Source: Bacillota bacterium (lineage in GTDB: Bacteria > Bacillota > Dethiobacteria > Dethiobacterales > Dethiobacteraceae). From it: a stretch of 64,000 nt of DNA. Every line of letters starts with the position of its first letter. Within the stretch, counting starts at the first letter, position 1. The position numbers and the translations under genes were made by a program. The DNA is taken from contig JAAYMN010000031.1 of assembly GCA_012521345.1 (NCBI GenBank), forward strand, positions 1-64,000, read 5' to 3'. Of the stretch, positions 1 through 8,063 are shown in pieces. The notes under the pieces were generated by a model that worked only from the letters and a program-made list of their open reading frames with translations, searched no databases and was not told where the DNA came from.

Positions 1-161
1 CTTCCAGGCCCAGCTTAAAGCTTACAACCGCCGTTCAAACAATATCCCGATGCGTCCTCTCGGCTACCTATCTCCGCTGGAATTTTTAAAACTGTACCGT
101 GTCCAAAATGTTTGACAAACCTACACCCTGGGCACGTTAATTTTCCGGTTTATGTTCGACA
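1..161 (+). mobile_element. right end of an insertion sequence
   Basis: The segment holds the transposase tail followed by about 45 non-coding bases. Read on the minus strand from position 161, the sequence begins TGTCGAACATAAACCGG, which has the TG start common to IS termini. A related word, ATGTTTGACAAA, occurs at the transposase stop (108-119) and ATGTTCGACAAA at 152-163. The exact terminus is inferred, because the matching left end is outside the window. Between 162 and 288 I see no gene. Confidence 0.4.
2..115 (+). CDS. 3' end of an IS transposase (rve/DDE integrase core), truncated by the window edge
   Basis: Only the last 37 codons are inside the window. They read FQAQLKAYNRR, then NIPMRPLGYLSPLEF and LYRVQNV before a TGA at 113-115. 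The 'RPLGYLSPLEFL' ending is typical of the C-terminus of IS3/IS481-type transposases with an rve integrase core, which carry out cut or copy transposition. The catalytic DDE residues lie to the left and cannot be inspected, so whether the element is intact is unknown. The IS family assignment is inference. Confidence 0.75.
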   Translation, partial: FQAQLKAYNRRSNNIPMRPLGYLSPLEFLKLYRVQNV

Positions 162-288
162 AATTTTTCCGGATATCCTGCCGTTATAGTCTGCCCGGAT
201 GGGAACGATTTTCTGCCCGCTGTTTATTTTGGCAAAGAAATTATGATACATTTATGGATAGAACAAGAAAGGAGGCAAAGGCAAGCGG

Positions 289-1062
289 ATGGACAAAAAA
301 TATCTGCGCAGCCTGCTCACGCATGTGCAGCAAGGCGAATTAACAGTAGACGAGGCGCTGGAAAGATTGCGCACTTTGGACTTTGAAGATCTGGGCTTTG
401 CCAAAGTGGATCACCACCGCGCCCTGCGCCAGGGTTTCCCAGAAGTAATTTACTGTCCCGGCAAAACTACGGAACAGATAGTAAATATCATCGCGCGGAT
501 GGCGGAATCCACGCGCAGTATTCTGGCCACCCGGGCCGAGGAGCAGGTCTACGTTGCGGTGAAAGCCATCCTGCCGGGAGCCGAATACTTTCCCCTGCCG
601 AAATGCATTGTGGTAAACCGCGACCCGGACCAGGAAAAAGAAGGCTTGGTCCTGGTAGTAGCGGCGGGGACTGCCGACCTGCCGGTGGCGGAGGAAGCGG
701 CCCTGACGGCGGAACTGATGGGCGCTTATGTGGAGCGGCTTTATGATGTGGGCGTTTCCGGCATTCACCGTCTGCTGGCCAGTCAAAAGCGCCTGCAGGC
801 CGCCAACGCGCTGGTGGTGGTAGCCGGGATGGAAGGAGCACTGGCCAGCGTGGTAGGCGGCCTGGTGGACAGCCCCGTCATTGCCGTCCCCACGTCGGTG
901 GGCTACGGCGCCAACTTCGGCGGACTTTCCGCCCTGCTGACCATGCTCAACACCTGTGCCACCGGTGTGGCCGTTGTCAATATTGACAACGGTTTTGGCG
1001 GCGGCTACACGGCTGCGCTCATCAACCGCGTCCGGTGCGGCAAAAGGGAGAGTGGGACATGA
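289..1062 (+). CDS. larB: LarB, nickel pincer cofactor biosynthesis carboxylase/hydrolase
   Basis: The 257-residue product matches LarB in length and in its C-terminal block GMEGALASVVGGLVDSPV followed by IAVPTSVGYG, the PurE/AIR-carboxylase-like fold. LarB carboxylates and hydrolyses nicotinic acid adenine dinucleotide to give the first intermediate of the nickel pincer nucleotide used by lactate racemase (LarA) homologues. A GGAGG lies 13 bases before the ATG. The stop overlaps the larC start (ATGA), so the two are translationally coupled. Neither larE nor larA is in the window; an IS end lies immediately upstream. Family assignment is firm; the client enzyme is unknown. Confidence 0.92.
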   Translation: MDKKYLRSLLTHVQQGELTVDEALERLRTLDFEDLGFAKVDHHRALRQGFPEVIYCPGKTTEQIVNIIARMAESTRSILATRAEEQVYVAVKAILPGAEYFPLPKCIVVNRDPDQEKEGLVLVVAAGTADLPVAEEAALTAELMGAYVERLYDVGVSGIHRLLASQKRLQAANALVVVAGMEGALASVVGGLVDSPVIAVPTSVGYGANFGGLSALLTMLNTCATGVAVVNIDNGFGGGYTAALINRVRCGKRESGT

Positions 1063-2249
1063 AAATTCTTTATTTCGACTGTTTTGCCGGCGCCGCCGGC
1101 GACATGATCCTGGGCGCCCTGCTGGATGCAGGCGCCCGCGAGGAAGCGGTAAGATCCGAGCTGGCCAAGCTGCCGCTTGCCGGTTATAAACTCAAGACTG
1201 AGCGGGTAAACCAAAAGGGCATCAGTGCCCTCAAGGTGCATGTCAAGGTACGGGAAGCGGACCAGCCGCACCGGCATTTTGGCGAGATTAAGCGGATGCT
1301 CCTCGCCAGCGGGCTTTCCCCCAGGGTTAAGGAATTAAGCCTGACAATATTTTCCCGCCTGGCCGAGGCGGAAGGCAAGGTCCATGGTGTGGCGGCAGAA
1401 AAAATCCACTTCCATGAAGTGGGAGCGGTGGATGCAATTGTGGATATTGTGGGGGCGGCAGCCGCCCTGGCAGACCTGGAAGCGGAAAAAATCTATGCCT
1501 CCCCCCTGCAGACAGGCTGCGGCACCGTGGAATGCGCCCATGGGGTCCTGCCGGTGCCGGCGCCGGCCACACTGGAGCTTTTGCGCGGCATACCCGTTGC
1601 CGGCGCCTGGGCGGAGGGAGAGCTGCTTACGCCTACCGGCGCCGCCATCCTGACCAGTATTGCCACTTTTGGACCCCTGCCTGCCATGACGGTGCAAAAA
1701 ACCGGCTACGGCGCAGGCAGCAGGGAACTGTCCCGGCCCAATGTGCTGCGGGCGATTGTGGGTACGGCAGAGGAGGGGAGTCTTGCCGCCGCGAAAGTTA
1801 CCGTTTATGAAGCGGCCATTGATGACATGAACCCGGAGTTTTACAGTTACCTGGCCGGGAAGCTGGCGGCCGCCGGGGCGGTTGATGTTGTGTTGACGCC
1901 TGCCCTGATGAAAAAAGGCCGGCCGGGCACCATGATAAACGTACTGGTCCAGCCTCCCCACGAAGAAGCGGTCCTGCGGGTGCTTTTTGCCGAAACCACC
2001 ACTCTGGGCGTGCGTAAAACGTACGCGGACAAGCTGATGCTTGCGCGGCGCAGCGTGGAAGTAAAAACCCCCTACGGACCGGTTCGCGTCAAGCTGGGCG
2101 AACATGAAGGCCGCCTGCTGAATGCCTCCCCCGAATATGAGGATTGCGCCGCCCTGGCTGCGGAGACCGGCATTCCCTTGAAGGAGATTTATGCCGCCGC
2201 CCTGGCCGCCTGGCAAAAGGAGCGGGAGCGTTCTCCCGCCAAAGAATAA
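1059..2249 (+). CDS. larC: LarC, nickel insertion protein of the pincer cofactor pathway
   Basis: This is a 396-residue protein beginning MKILYFDCFAGAAGDMILGA, the signature N-terminus of LarC (DUF111). LarC is a CTP-dependent nickel insertase that metallates the pincer nucleotide made by LarB and LarE. In Lactiplantibacillus plantarum larC is read through a programmed frameshift (larC1/larC2); here one uninterrupted frame covers both halves. The start is the ATG at 1059, preceded by GGGAG and overlapping the larB stop. An upstream in-frame ATG at 1035 lies inside larB and is less likely. The gene ends in a shared bidirectional terminator. Confidence 0.92.
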   Translation: MKILYFDCFAGAAGDMILGALLDAGAREEAVRSELAKLPLAGYKLKTERVNQKGISALKVHVKVREADQPHRHFGEIKRMLLASGLSPRVKELSLTIFSRLAEAEGKVHGVAAEKIHFHEVGAVDAIVDIVGAAAALADLEAEKIYASPLQTGCGTVECAHGVLPVPAPATLELLRGIPVAGAWAEGELLTPTGAAILTSIATFGPLPAMTVQKTGYGAGSRELSRPNVLRAIVGTAEEGSLAAAKVTVYEAAIDDMNPEFYSYLAGKLAAAGAVDVVLTPALMKKGRPGTMINVLVQPPHEEAVLRVLFAETTTLGVRKTYADKLMLARRSVEVKTPYGPVRVKLGEHEGRLLNASPEYEDCAALAAETGIPLKEIYAAALAAWQKERERSPAKE

Positions 2250-2277
2250 AAGTTTAAGGTTAAAACGAAGACAAAAA

Positions 2278-2315
2278 AAGAAGGGCAGGCACGGTTGCTG
2301 CCTACCCTTCTTTTT
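2278..2315. terminator. bidirectional intrinsic terminator between larC and yibE/F
   Basis: Arms AAGAAGGGCAGGCA and TGCCTACCCTTCTT pair with one mismatch around a 7-base loop. A T-run follows on the plus strand and an A-run precedes it, so it can stop larC (+) and the yibE/F operon (-). The last codons of yibE/F overlap the 3' arm. Confidence 0.85.
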
Positions 2316-3471
2316 GTATTTCCTGCTGCACTTTTGGGCTTTTCTTTGCCCCGGCTAGCCGCAGAAAGCCGGAGGTGACGGCGGTAAGCGGGACGGCGGC
2401 TATCATGCCGATACTGCCCGCCAGGGCGCGGATCACTTCCGTTGCTATCAGATCCCGGTTGATAATGGAAAACAGCGGCGTGTCCGTACCCAAAAAAAGC
2501 AGCATTAAAGGCAGGGATGCACCGGCGTACGCCAGGATCAGTGTGTTGGCCATGGTTCCCATCATATCTGTGCCTATATTCAGGGCGGACTGGATCAGCC
2601 GCCGCATGCTGATACCGGGCGAATTCAGGTATATTTCATGGGCAGCGGAGGAAATGGACATGGCCACATCCATGACGGCGCCCAGGGCGCCGATAATAAT
2701 GCCGGCAAAAAGCAGTCCCCGCACATCAATATGGCCAAGCTCAATAAACTGCAGCATTTGGGCCTCTTCACTGGAAAAGCCTGTCAGGCGGGCGGCGGTT
2801 CCGGCAAAATAAGCCAAAAGCCCCGCCACCAGCACTCCGCCCACCGTGCCGATGAGGGCGGCAAATGTTTTCCGCTGCAGTCCGTTAAGCGCCACCAGGG
2901 TAATAAAAGTAACAACCGCCGAGACCAGGACTGCCAGGGGAATGGGTGACCAGCCGCGCAGCAGGAGGGGCAGGAGGAGCCAAAAAACACAGGCCACAGT
3001 AATGCCCAGAGTTACAAAGGTGATTAAGCCTTTGCGACGTCCGATCAGCACCAAAAGCACGAGGAAAAGGCCGGCAAGCCAGTAAAGATAGGTGTCGCGG
3101 ATACGGTCCTCCAGTTCCACCGTTCGCAGCTTACCCTCCGCATCCACTTCCCCGCGCAAAAGCACCCTGTCGCCCGGCGTAAGGACAATATCGAAATACG
3201 GGTGGTCTGTCAGGTAGTTAAGCAGGGTAAAAACTTCTCCCTTATATTTGCCGGCGGTGATTTCCACTTTTGCCACCTGTTCCATGGTTACAAAACCGGC
3301 AAATTCGTCAGCCGGCTCCAGGTTATCCACGGAAAGCACCCGGCCGCGCAGCCGTATCGCTGCGTCGGTCTCCTCAGGCGCCGCACCGCCCGCGGCGGGC
3401 AAGGCAAAAAGAATTGCTGCTAGCAAAAAAAAGCCGACGAGAAGCCGGACTTTGCTTAAATGCTTACCCAT
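2302..3471 (-). CDS. YibE/F family multi-pass membrane protein
   Basis: The 389-residue product has an N-terminal signal sequence (RLLVGFFLLAAILFALPAA), an extracytoplasmic domain of about 110 residues with an RGEV element, then about seven hydrophobic segments including LYWLAGLFLVLLVLIG. It matches the YibE/F-like family, for which no transport substrate is firmly established. The start at 3471 has a strong GGGAGGGAG Shine-Dalgarno; an earlier in-frame ATG would put the start inside fur. It overlaps the fur 3' end by 8 bases and is the last gene of nptA-fur-yibE/F, which suggests a membrane role tied to metal or phosphate homeostasis (inference). Confidence 0.85.
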   Translation of the reverse strand: MGKHLSKVRLLVGFFLLAAILFALPAAGGAAPEETDAAIRLRGRVLSVDNLEPADEFAGFVTMEQVAKVEITAGKYKGEVFTLLNYLTDHPYFDIVLTPGDRVLLRGEVDAEGKLRTVELEDRIRDTYLYWLAGLFLVLLVLIGRRKGLITFVTLGITVACVFWLLLPLLLRGWSPIPLAVLVSAVVTFITLVALNGLQRKTFAALIGTVGGVLVAGLLAYFAGTAARLTGFSSEEAQMLQFIELGHIDVRGLLFAGIIIGALGAVMDVAMSISSAAHEIYLNSPGISMRRLIQSALNIGTDMMGTMANTLILAYAGASLPLMLLFLGTDTPLFSIINRDLIATEVIRALAGSIGMIAAVPLTAVTSGFLRLAGAKKSPKVQQEIQKEG

Positions 3472-3928
3472 TGGCTCCCTCCCCGGTTGTTTCGTTCTTT
3501 TGGCAGTCGCTGCAGTAGCCATAAAAAGAAACACGGTGGTCTAGGATCTGGAAGCCGTGTTCCTTTTCTATAAGTGTTTCCAGCTGCTGCAGCAAATCTT
3601 CCTTCACTTCCAGGATGCGGTTGCACCGCAGGCAGACAAGATGATGATGCTGGTGCTCCGTGTGGGGCTGGCACAGTTCATAGCGGCTGCGGCCGTCGCC
3701 AAAATTCAGCTTATGCACAATGCTTAAAGCTTCCATGAGTTCCAGTGTCCGGTAAACTGTAGCAAGGCCAATTTCACTGTCTTTTTCTTTCAGCAAAGCA
3801 TAAAGCTCTTCTGCGCTTAAATGCTGCTCACGGTTTTCCAGCAAGGTCTGCAGAATCAGGCGGCGCTGGGGAGTCATTTTGTATTCCCGGAACTGCTCAC
3901 GGTATGACTCCAGTTGTTTTTGCACCAT
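3464..3928 (-). CDS. Fur/PerR/Zur-family metal-dependent repressor
   Basis: The 154-residue protein has the Fur-family winged-helix N-terminus (KMTPQRRLILQTLL and IGLATVYRTLELM) and a C-terminal dimerisation domain with the histidine-rich HQHHHLVCLRC and a second CxxC in YGYCSDC, which form the structural Zn site. Members repress iron, zinc, manganese or peroxide regulons; which metal this one senses cannot be decided by eye. ATG 3928 follows GGGGTG closely; a GTG two codons earlier is possible. It sits 12 bases downstream of nptA and overlaps yibE/F. No obvious Fur box was found at the operon promoter. Confidence 0.9.
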   Translation of the reverse strand: MVQKQLESYREQFREYKMTPQRRLILQTLLENREQHLSAEELYALLKEKDSEIGLATVYRTLELMEALSIVHKLNFGDGRSRYELCQPHTEHQHHHLVCLRCNRILEVKEDLLQQLETLIEKEHGFQILDHRVSFYGYCSDCQKNETTGEGANG

Positions 3929-3940
3929 CTTCACCCCGTT

Positions 3941-5545
3941 TTAAAAATCCCCCAGCACCGCTTGGGCAAAGTTTGTGGCATGGTCGGCAATACGCTCCAG
4001 GTTGCTGATAATGTCAAGATAGATCACGCCGCTTGGGGGAAAACATATTTTTTCATTGATGCGCGCAATATGTGATTTGCGCAGCACGCGCTCCAGGTTG
4101 TCAACCACATCGTCCTGGTCCACCACCTGGCTGGCAAGCAAAAGATCCTTGCGTTCAAAAGCGGTGATGGCCTTGGCGATCATGTCATCCACCGTGTGGT
4201 ACATATCCTCCAGCTCGGCAATGGCCTGTTCGGAAAACGGCAGGCGCTCCTCCATTTTCTGTTCAGCCAGCTGAATCAAGTTCTGCGCATGGTCGCCAAT
4301 GCGCTCAAGGTCGTTGACGGCATGCATGAGGGCGGATACTTCCTTGGACTGTGCCTTGGTCAGGGAATGCTGGGACAGTTCGGCCAGGTAAACAGTTATT
4401 TCTTTCTCCAGGCTGTCCACCAGCTCCTCTTTTTGCAGCACATGCTGCATTAACTTCGCGTCGTCCCGGAGAAAAACCTGCATGGCTTCCGTGACCATTT
4501 CCCTGCCCAGGTTGGCCATGCGCAAACATTCCTGGCGGACGCTGCCAATAGCCACATCCGGCGTCAGCAGGATACGCTTGTCCAGGTATTTGGGCCCCAT
4601 CTCCACCGCAACGTCTTCGCCGGGCACCAGGAAGGTAATCGCGGCAACAAACTGCTTAAGCAGGGGCAAAAAGATGACGGTATTGAAAACGTTGAAGAAA
4701 GTATGGGCATTGGCCGCCTGCCGCGCTACCGTCCCCCCCGTGAGCGTAATCAGGGAAACATAGGGCCGGAAAAAAATGAGGGCAATAAAAACGCCTGTCA
4801 TGTTAAACAAAAGGTGCGCCACGGCAGCGCGCCGGGCGGAAAGTGCCGTTCCGATGCTGGCAAGCAGCGCGGTGACACAGGTGCCGATATTGGAACCCAG
4901 GATAATGGCTATGGCGGCCGGCAGGTCAAGCATTCCCTGGTTGGTCATGGCAATGACGATAGCGGTTGTGGCGCTGCTGGACTGAATGATGGCTGTAAAC
5001 ACGGCTCCGGCTAGGACGCCTAAAAGGGGCGACCGTCCGAAATCCTGCAATAATTGTAAAAGGGAAGTATTTTCCCGTAGCGGTACCAGACTACCAGACA
5101 TGATGTTCATGCCAAGAAAAAGGACACCAAAGCCCAGGACTGCCTGCCCGATGTATCTGGAAGTACGCCGTTTGCCAAAAAAAGTTAAAACGGCGCCTAC
5201 GGCTACTGCAGGGTAAGCCAGTTGCGTTATATTCAGCGAAACAATCTGCGCAGTAACGGTAGTGCCGATATTGGCGCCGAAAATGGTTCCCACGGCCTGA
5301 TGCAGTGTCATCAGGCCTGCATTAACAAAACCGACCAACATGACGGTGGTGGTACTGCTGCTCTGCACCAGCACAGTGGCAATAATACCGGTAAGCACGG
5401 CGATAATCGGTTTGGTTGTCAAAACCTCCAAAATGCGGCGCAGCCGGTCACCGGCCGCCTTTTGCATCCCCGAAGCCATCAGCTGCATGCCGAACAGAAA
5501 AAGGCCAAAGCCGCCGGCAAGCTCAATTATTATTTGCCAAAACAT
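3941..5545 (-). CDS. Na+/phosphate cotransporter (NptA/PNaS family) with C-terminal PhoU domain
   Basis: The 534-residue product has two inverted Na/Pi-cotransporter repeats, each with the family QSSS motif (QSSSTTT near residue 61 and QSSSATT near residue 188), followed by a helical PhoU-like domain from about residue 330. It should import phosphate with sodium at the cytoplasmic membrane, the PhoU part probably regulating it. The ATG follows GGGAGG at good spacing. A TTGAAA-17-TATAAT promoter lies about 75 bases upstream. It heads an operon with a Fur-family regulator, which is unusual company for a phosphate transporter; the actual solute is therefore not certain. Confidence 0.9.
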   Translation of the reverse strand: MFWQIIIELAGGFGLFLFGMQLMASGMQKAAGDRLRRILEVLTTKPIIAVLTGIIATVLVQSSSTTTVMLVGFVNAGLMTLHQAVGTIFGANIGTTVTAQIVSLNITQLAYPAVAVGAVLTFFGKRRTSRYIGQAVLGFGVLFLGMNIMSGSLVPLRENTSLLQLLQDFGRSPLLGVLAGAVFTAIIQSSSATTAIVIAMTNQGMLDLPAAIAIILGSNIGTCVTALLASIGTALSARRAAVAHLLFNMTGVFIALIFFRPYVSLITLTGGTVARQAANAHTFFNVFNTVIFLPLLKQFVAAITFLVPGEDVAVEMGPKYLDKRILLTPDVAIGSVRQECLRMANLGREMVTEAMQVFLRDDAKLMQHVLQKEELVDSLEKEITVYLAELSQHSLTKAQSKEVSALMHAVNDLERIGDHAQNLIQLAEQKMEERLPFSEQAIAELEDMYHTVDDMIAKAITAFERKDLLLASQVVDQDDVVDNLERVLRKSHIARINEKICFPPSGVIYLDIISNLERIADHATNFAQAVLGDF

Positions 5546-5619
5546 GTTTCCTCCCGGTTTGATGACGCCCTCTGCAACGTCGGATTTTTCTCTCTGTAGG
5601 TGTAGTTATCACCGTGTTC

Positions 5620-5648
5620 ATTATAGCTGAAGGGTCTTACTTTTTCAA
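5620..5648 (-). promoter_or_regulatory. sigma-A-type promoter of nptA-fur-yibE/F
   Basis: On the minus strand TTGAAA (5643-5648) and TATAAT (5620-5625) are separated by 17 bases, about 75 bases before the nptA start. This is the only good promoter seen for the three-gene operon. Confidence 0.8.
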
Positions 5649-5672
5649 TAAGAGGAAAGGGTGCCCCGGGTT

Positions 5673-6257
5673 TCAGCTTTTGCCAAAAAGCTGCTTAAGC
5701 CATGTCCAAAGACGCGATTTGAAACGCAAAAGCGGCTGCGGTTTTTGCGGCTGTACAGCCACTGTCCTGGTCTGGTTCATACTTTCGCCTTCAGCCTCCA
5801 GGAAACAAAGCGGCGGAAAAAGGACACACCACCAGTTTTGTCCCCGGCCCGCGCCCAAGTAAATCTGCAAAGCCTGGTAAGTGCCGGCGCGGTAAACTTT
5901 CCCGCCGTACATCCTGGTAGGAAAAGAAGCAGGCCCGAGCTCCGCCCGCACGGGATAGGAGCAACCCGCCGCCGCCACTGTTTTTTGGGCGGCGTTAAGC
6001 ACCCGGGGCAGCGCGGCGGCAGTCTGGCGCAGGGCATCCTCGGCACTTTGCGGCTGCGGCAAGCCGGCCAGGACCGCAAGGACGGCGTCACGGACTGCAT
6101 ATTTTATTGCCTGGTCAGCCGGTGCGTCGCTGTGGGCCCGGACATGAAGCCGCAGTACCGTTTCCCCGCCTGCCGTAGCAGCCGGGGGGACGGCCATAAG
6201 CACCGGCAAAAGCAACATGACCAAAAGGGCTGCTTTACGCCCCCGCACTGCCCACAC
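5673..6257 (-). CDS. spoIIR: SpoIIR, stage II sporulation signalling protein
   Basis: The 194-residue product has an N-terminal signal segment (AALLVMLLLPVLMAVPPAA) and the SpoIIR core: LRLHVRAHSDAPADQ, then AIKYAVRDAVL, with CSYPVRAELG and FPTRMYGGKVYRAG later. SpoIIR is made in the forespore, secreted into the intermembrane space, and triggers SpoIIGA to process pro-sigma-E in the mother cell. It starts at GTG 6257 behind a GGGAGGAGG and overlaps the sigG 3' end by 23 bases, so it is co-transcribed with and coupled to sigG. The C-terminal tail (basic, PQKPQPLLRFKSR) looks lineage-specific. Confidence 0.9.
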   Translation of the reverse strand: MWAVRGRKAALLVMLLLPVLMAVPPAATAGGETVLRLHVRAHSDAPADQAIKYAVRDAVLAVLAGLPQPQSAEDALRQTAAALPRVLNAAQKTVAAAGCSYPVRAELGPASFPTRMYGGKVYRAGTYQALQIYLGAGRGQNWWCVLFPPLCFLEAEGESMNQTRTVAVQPQKPQPLLRFKSRLWTWLKQLFGKS

Positions 6258-7047
6258 CCCCGTCCTCCTCCCCTGCCAGGTGGAGCCTGATGCGACGCAG
6301 GGCTGCTTTTTCTATCCGCGACACCTGCGCCTGGGAAATGCCGATGGCGGAAGCTATTTCCGTCTGGGTTCGGCCCTCAAAGAAACGCGATTCCAGGATG
6401 CGCCGCTCCCTCTCCGGAAGAATCTGCAGCGCTTCCCGCAGGGTGATGTCTTCTACCCACAGATCTGCATGGTTTTTCTGGTCGCTGACAAGGTCCATAA
6501 TATAGACCGGGTCAGTGGAATCGGCAAAAACAGGATCGTGCAGCGACACGGGGTCGTTAACGGACTGGTAGGCAAAAACCAGTTCCTCCGGCGTTACTTC
6601 CAGTTCCCGGGCAATTTCCTGGACAGTCGGCTCACGCAGCAGTTTGCGCGTCAGCTCTTCCCTGGCCTGCTGGGCTTTCTGCGCCAGCGCCTTGAGGGAG
6701 CGGCTGACACGGACTGCGCTGTTGTCACGCAGGTGGCGCTTGATTTCACCGATAATCATGGGTACGGCATAGGTGGAAAAATGCACGTTATGTTCAAGGG
6801 AAAAATTGTCAACTGCTTTCAAGAGACCGATACAACCCACCTGGAAAAGATCGTCCAGGTTCTCTCCCCGGTTCTTAAAGCGCTGCAGCACGCTTAACAC
6901 CAGGCGCAGATTGCCGTTCACCAGTTCATGGCGGGCATTTTTATCCCCTGCACGCATCCTGCGGAAGAGTTCCTGCATGCGGGCGCTGCTTAATACCGGC
7001 AGCTTGTAAGTATTGACCCCGCTAAGCTGGACTTTTTTCTCTTGCAT
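6235..7047 (-). CDS. sigG: RNA polymerase late forespore sigma factor SigG
   Basis: The 270-residue protein begins with the SigG-specific N-terminus VQLSGVNTYKLPVLSS, followed by sigma-70 regions 2 (RHELVNGNLRLVLSV, DLFQVGCIGLLKAVDNF), 3 and 4 (EREREILESRFFEG-like LPERERRILESRFFEGRT and a helix-turn-helix ending QAQVSRIEKAAL). It directs late forespore transcription. The ATG follows GGGGGGAAG. A sigma-F consensus promoter lies 29-58 bases upstream. The partner gene sigE is not adjacent, unlike the spoIIGA-sigE-sigG arrangement of many Bacillota. Confidence 0.95.
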   Translation of the reverse strand: MQEKKVQLSGVNTYKLPVLSSARMQELFRRMRAGDKNARHELVNGNLRLVLSVLQRFKNRGENLDDLFQVGCIGLLKAVDNFSLEHNVHFSTYAVPMIIGEIKRHLRDNSAVRVSRSLKALAQKAQQAREELTRKLLREPTVQEIARELEVTPEELVFAYQSVNDPVSLHDPVFADSTDPVYIMDLVSDQKNHADLWVEDITLREALQILPERERRILESRFFEGRTQTEIASAIGISQAQVSRIEKAALRRIRLHLAGEEDGGVGSAGA

Positions 7048-7075
7048 CTTCTTCCCCCCTATTCTTCCTGCACCA

Positions 7076-7105
7076 TAGTATTGCCATAATTTTCATGTTG
7101 TAAAC
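7076..7105 (-). promoter_or_regulatory. sigma-F-type promoter of sigG-spoIIR
   Basis: Read on the minus strand, GTTTA (7101-7105), 15 bases, then GGCAATACTA (7076-7085). This fits the Bacillus sigma-F consensus GYWTA - 15 - GGnrAnAmTw at every constrained position. sigG is a known sigma-F target in Bacillus, which supports the assignment. Confidence 0.75.
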
Positions 7106-7145
7106 GGGGGGAAGGCCGAAAGTTTTGCCTTTCCAGGCCTCAGGT

Positions 7146-7176
7146 AAAAAAAAGCATGCCCGCTCAGTCGGCATGC
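7146..7176 (-). terminator. intrinsic terminator of the rpmE-yqhQ-prfA-prmC operon
   Basis: On the minus strand GGCATGCC and GGGCATGCTT form a stem around an ACTGAG-type loop, followed by eight T residues. The 5' arm overlaps the last codons of prmC. Confidence 0.8.
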
Positions 7177-8063
7177 CTTTTCTTCTTTCCCTCGGGTTTG
7201 CACTGCCCGGAGAAGGATTCATCGCAGCAGGCGGCGACAACGCGGGGGATGCCGGCCAGGTCCGGATAAATATCAACGCGGGCAAAACCGCAAGCCCGGC
7301 ACATTTCCGCCACCGCTTCCGCCTGGCCGAAGCCCACTTCCAGGCACAAAAGCTGCGGCCTGCAGCCGAGCTTGGGCAATTCGGCCGTGAGACGGCGATA
7401 AAAATGCAGGCCGTCCGGGCCGCCGTCAAGTGCCGCCCGCGGTTCATAGTCCCGGACATCGGGCTCCAGGGTGCCTATCTCCCCAGCAGGAATATAGGGG
7501 GGGTTGCTGACAACGGCGGAAAACTGCTCTCCCGCCACCGGTGCGTACAGGTCTCCCTGCAGGAAGCGGATCCGCTCCGCGACGCCGTGCCGGGCGGCAT
7601 TGCGAGCGGCAACCAAAAGCGCCTCCCGGGAAATGTCTACGGCACAAACCCGGGCTGCAGGCAACTGCAGTGCCAGGACACAGGCAATAACGCCGCTGCC
7701 TGTACCCACGTCCAGGATGTGCGGGGCGGGATGATTTTGCAAAATGCCGGCAGCGACTGTGACCAGCACTTCCGTTTCCGGGCGGGGAATAAGGACGGCC
7801 GGGGTAACGGCAAAGGGGAGCCCCATAAATTCCCGCTCCCCGGTGAGATAAGCGTACGGCTCCCTGCGCCGGCGACGCTCTGTCCAGGCAAAAAAAAGCG
7901 CGGCTGCAGCGGGGTCAAGAGTCTCTTCCCCGTGGGCGTAAACCCAGGCCGGCGGCTTGTGCAGTGCGGCGCACAGGAGTGCCGCCGCCTCCCGCCGAGG
8001 CTCCCTGAGCCCGGCCTCCCGCAGCAGCAAAGAAGCCCTCTGCAGGGCTTCACTGACTGTCAT
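7164..8063 (-). CDS. prmC: PrmC, release-factor glutamine N5-methyltransferase
   Basis: The 299-residue protein has an N-terminal helical substrate-binding domain and a class I SAM methyltransferase fold with [16 protein letters not shown] and the catalytic SNPPYIP motif. It methylates the glutamine of the GGQ motif in release factors, improving termination. Its ATG overlaps the prfA stop (ATGA), the usual prfA-prmC coupling. It is the last gene of the rpmE operon, closed by a terminator. Confidence 0.95.
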   Translation of the reverse strand: MTVSEALQRASLLLREAGLREPRREAAALLCAALHKPPAWVYAHGEETLDPAAAALFFAWTERRRRREPYAYLTGEREFMGLPFAVTPAVLIPRPETEVLVTVAAGILQNHPAPHILDVGTGSGVIACVLALQLPAARVCAVDISREALLVAARNAARHGVAERIRFLQGDLYAPVAGEQFSAVVSNPPYIPAGEIGTLEPDVRDYEPRAALDGGPDGLHFYRRLTAELPKLGCRPQLLCLEVGFGQAEAVAEMCRACGFARVDIYPDLAGIPRVVAACCDESFSGQCKPEGKKKRHAD

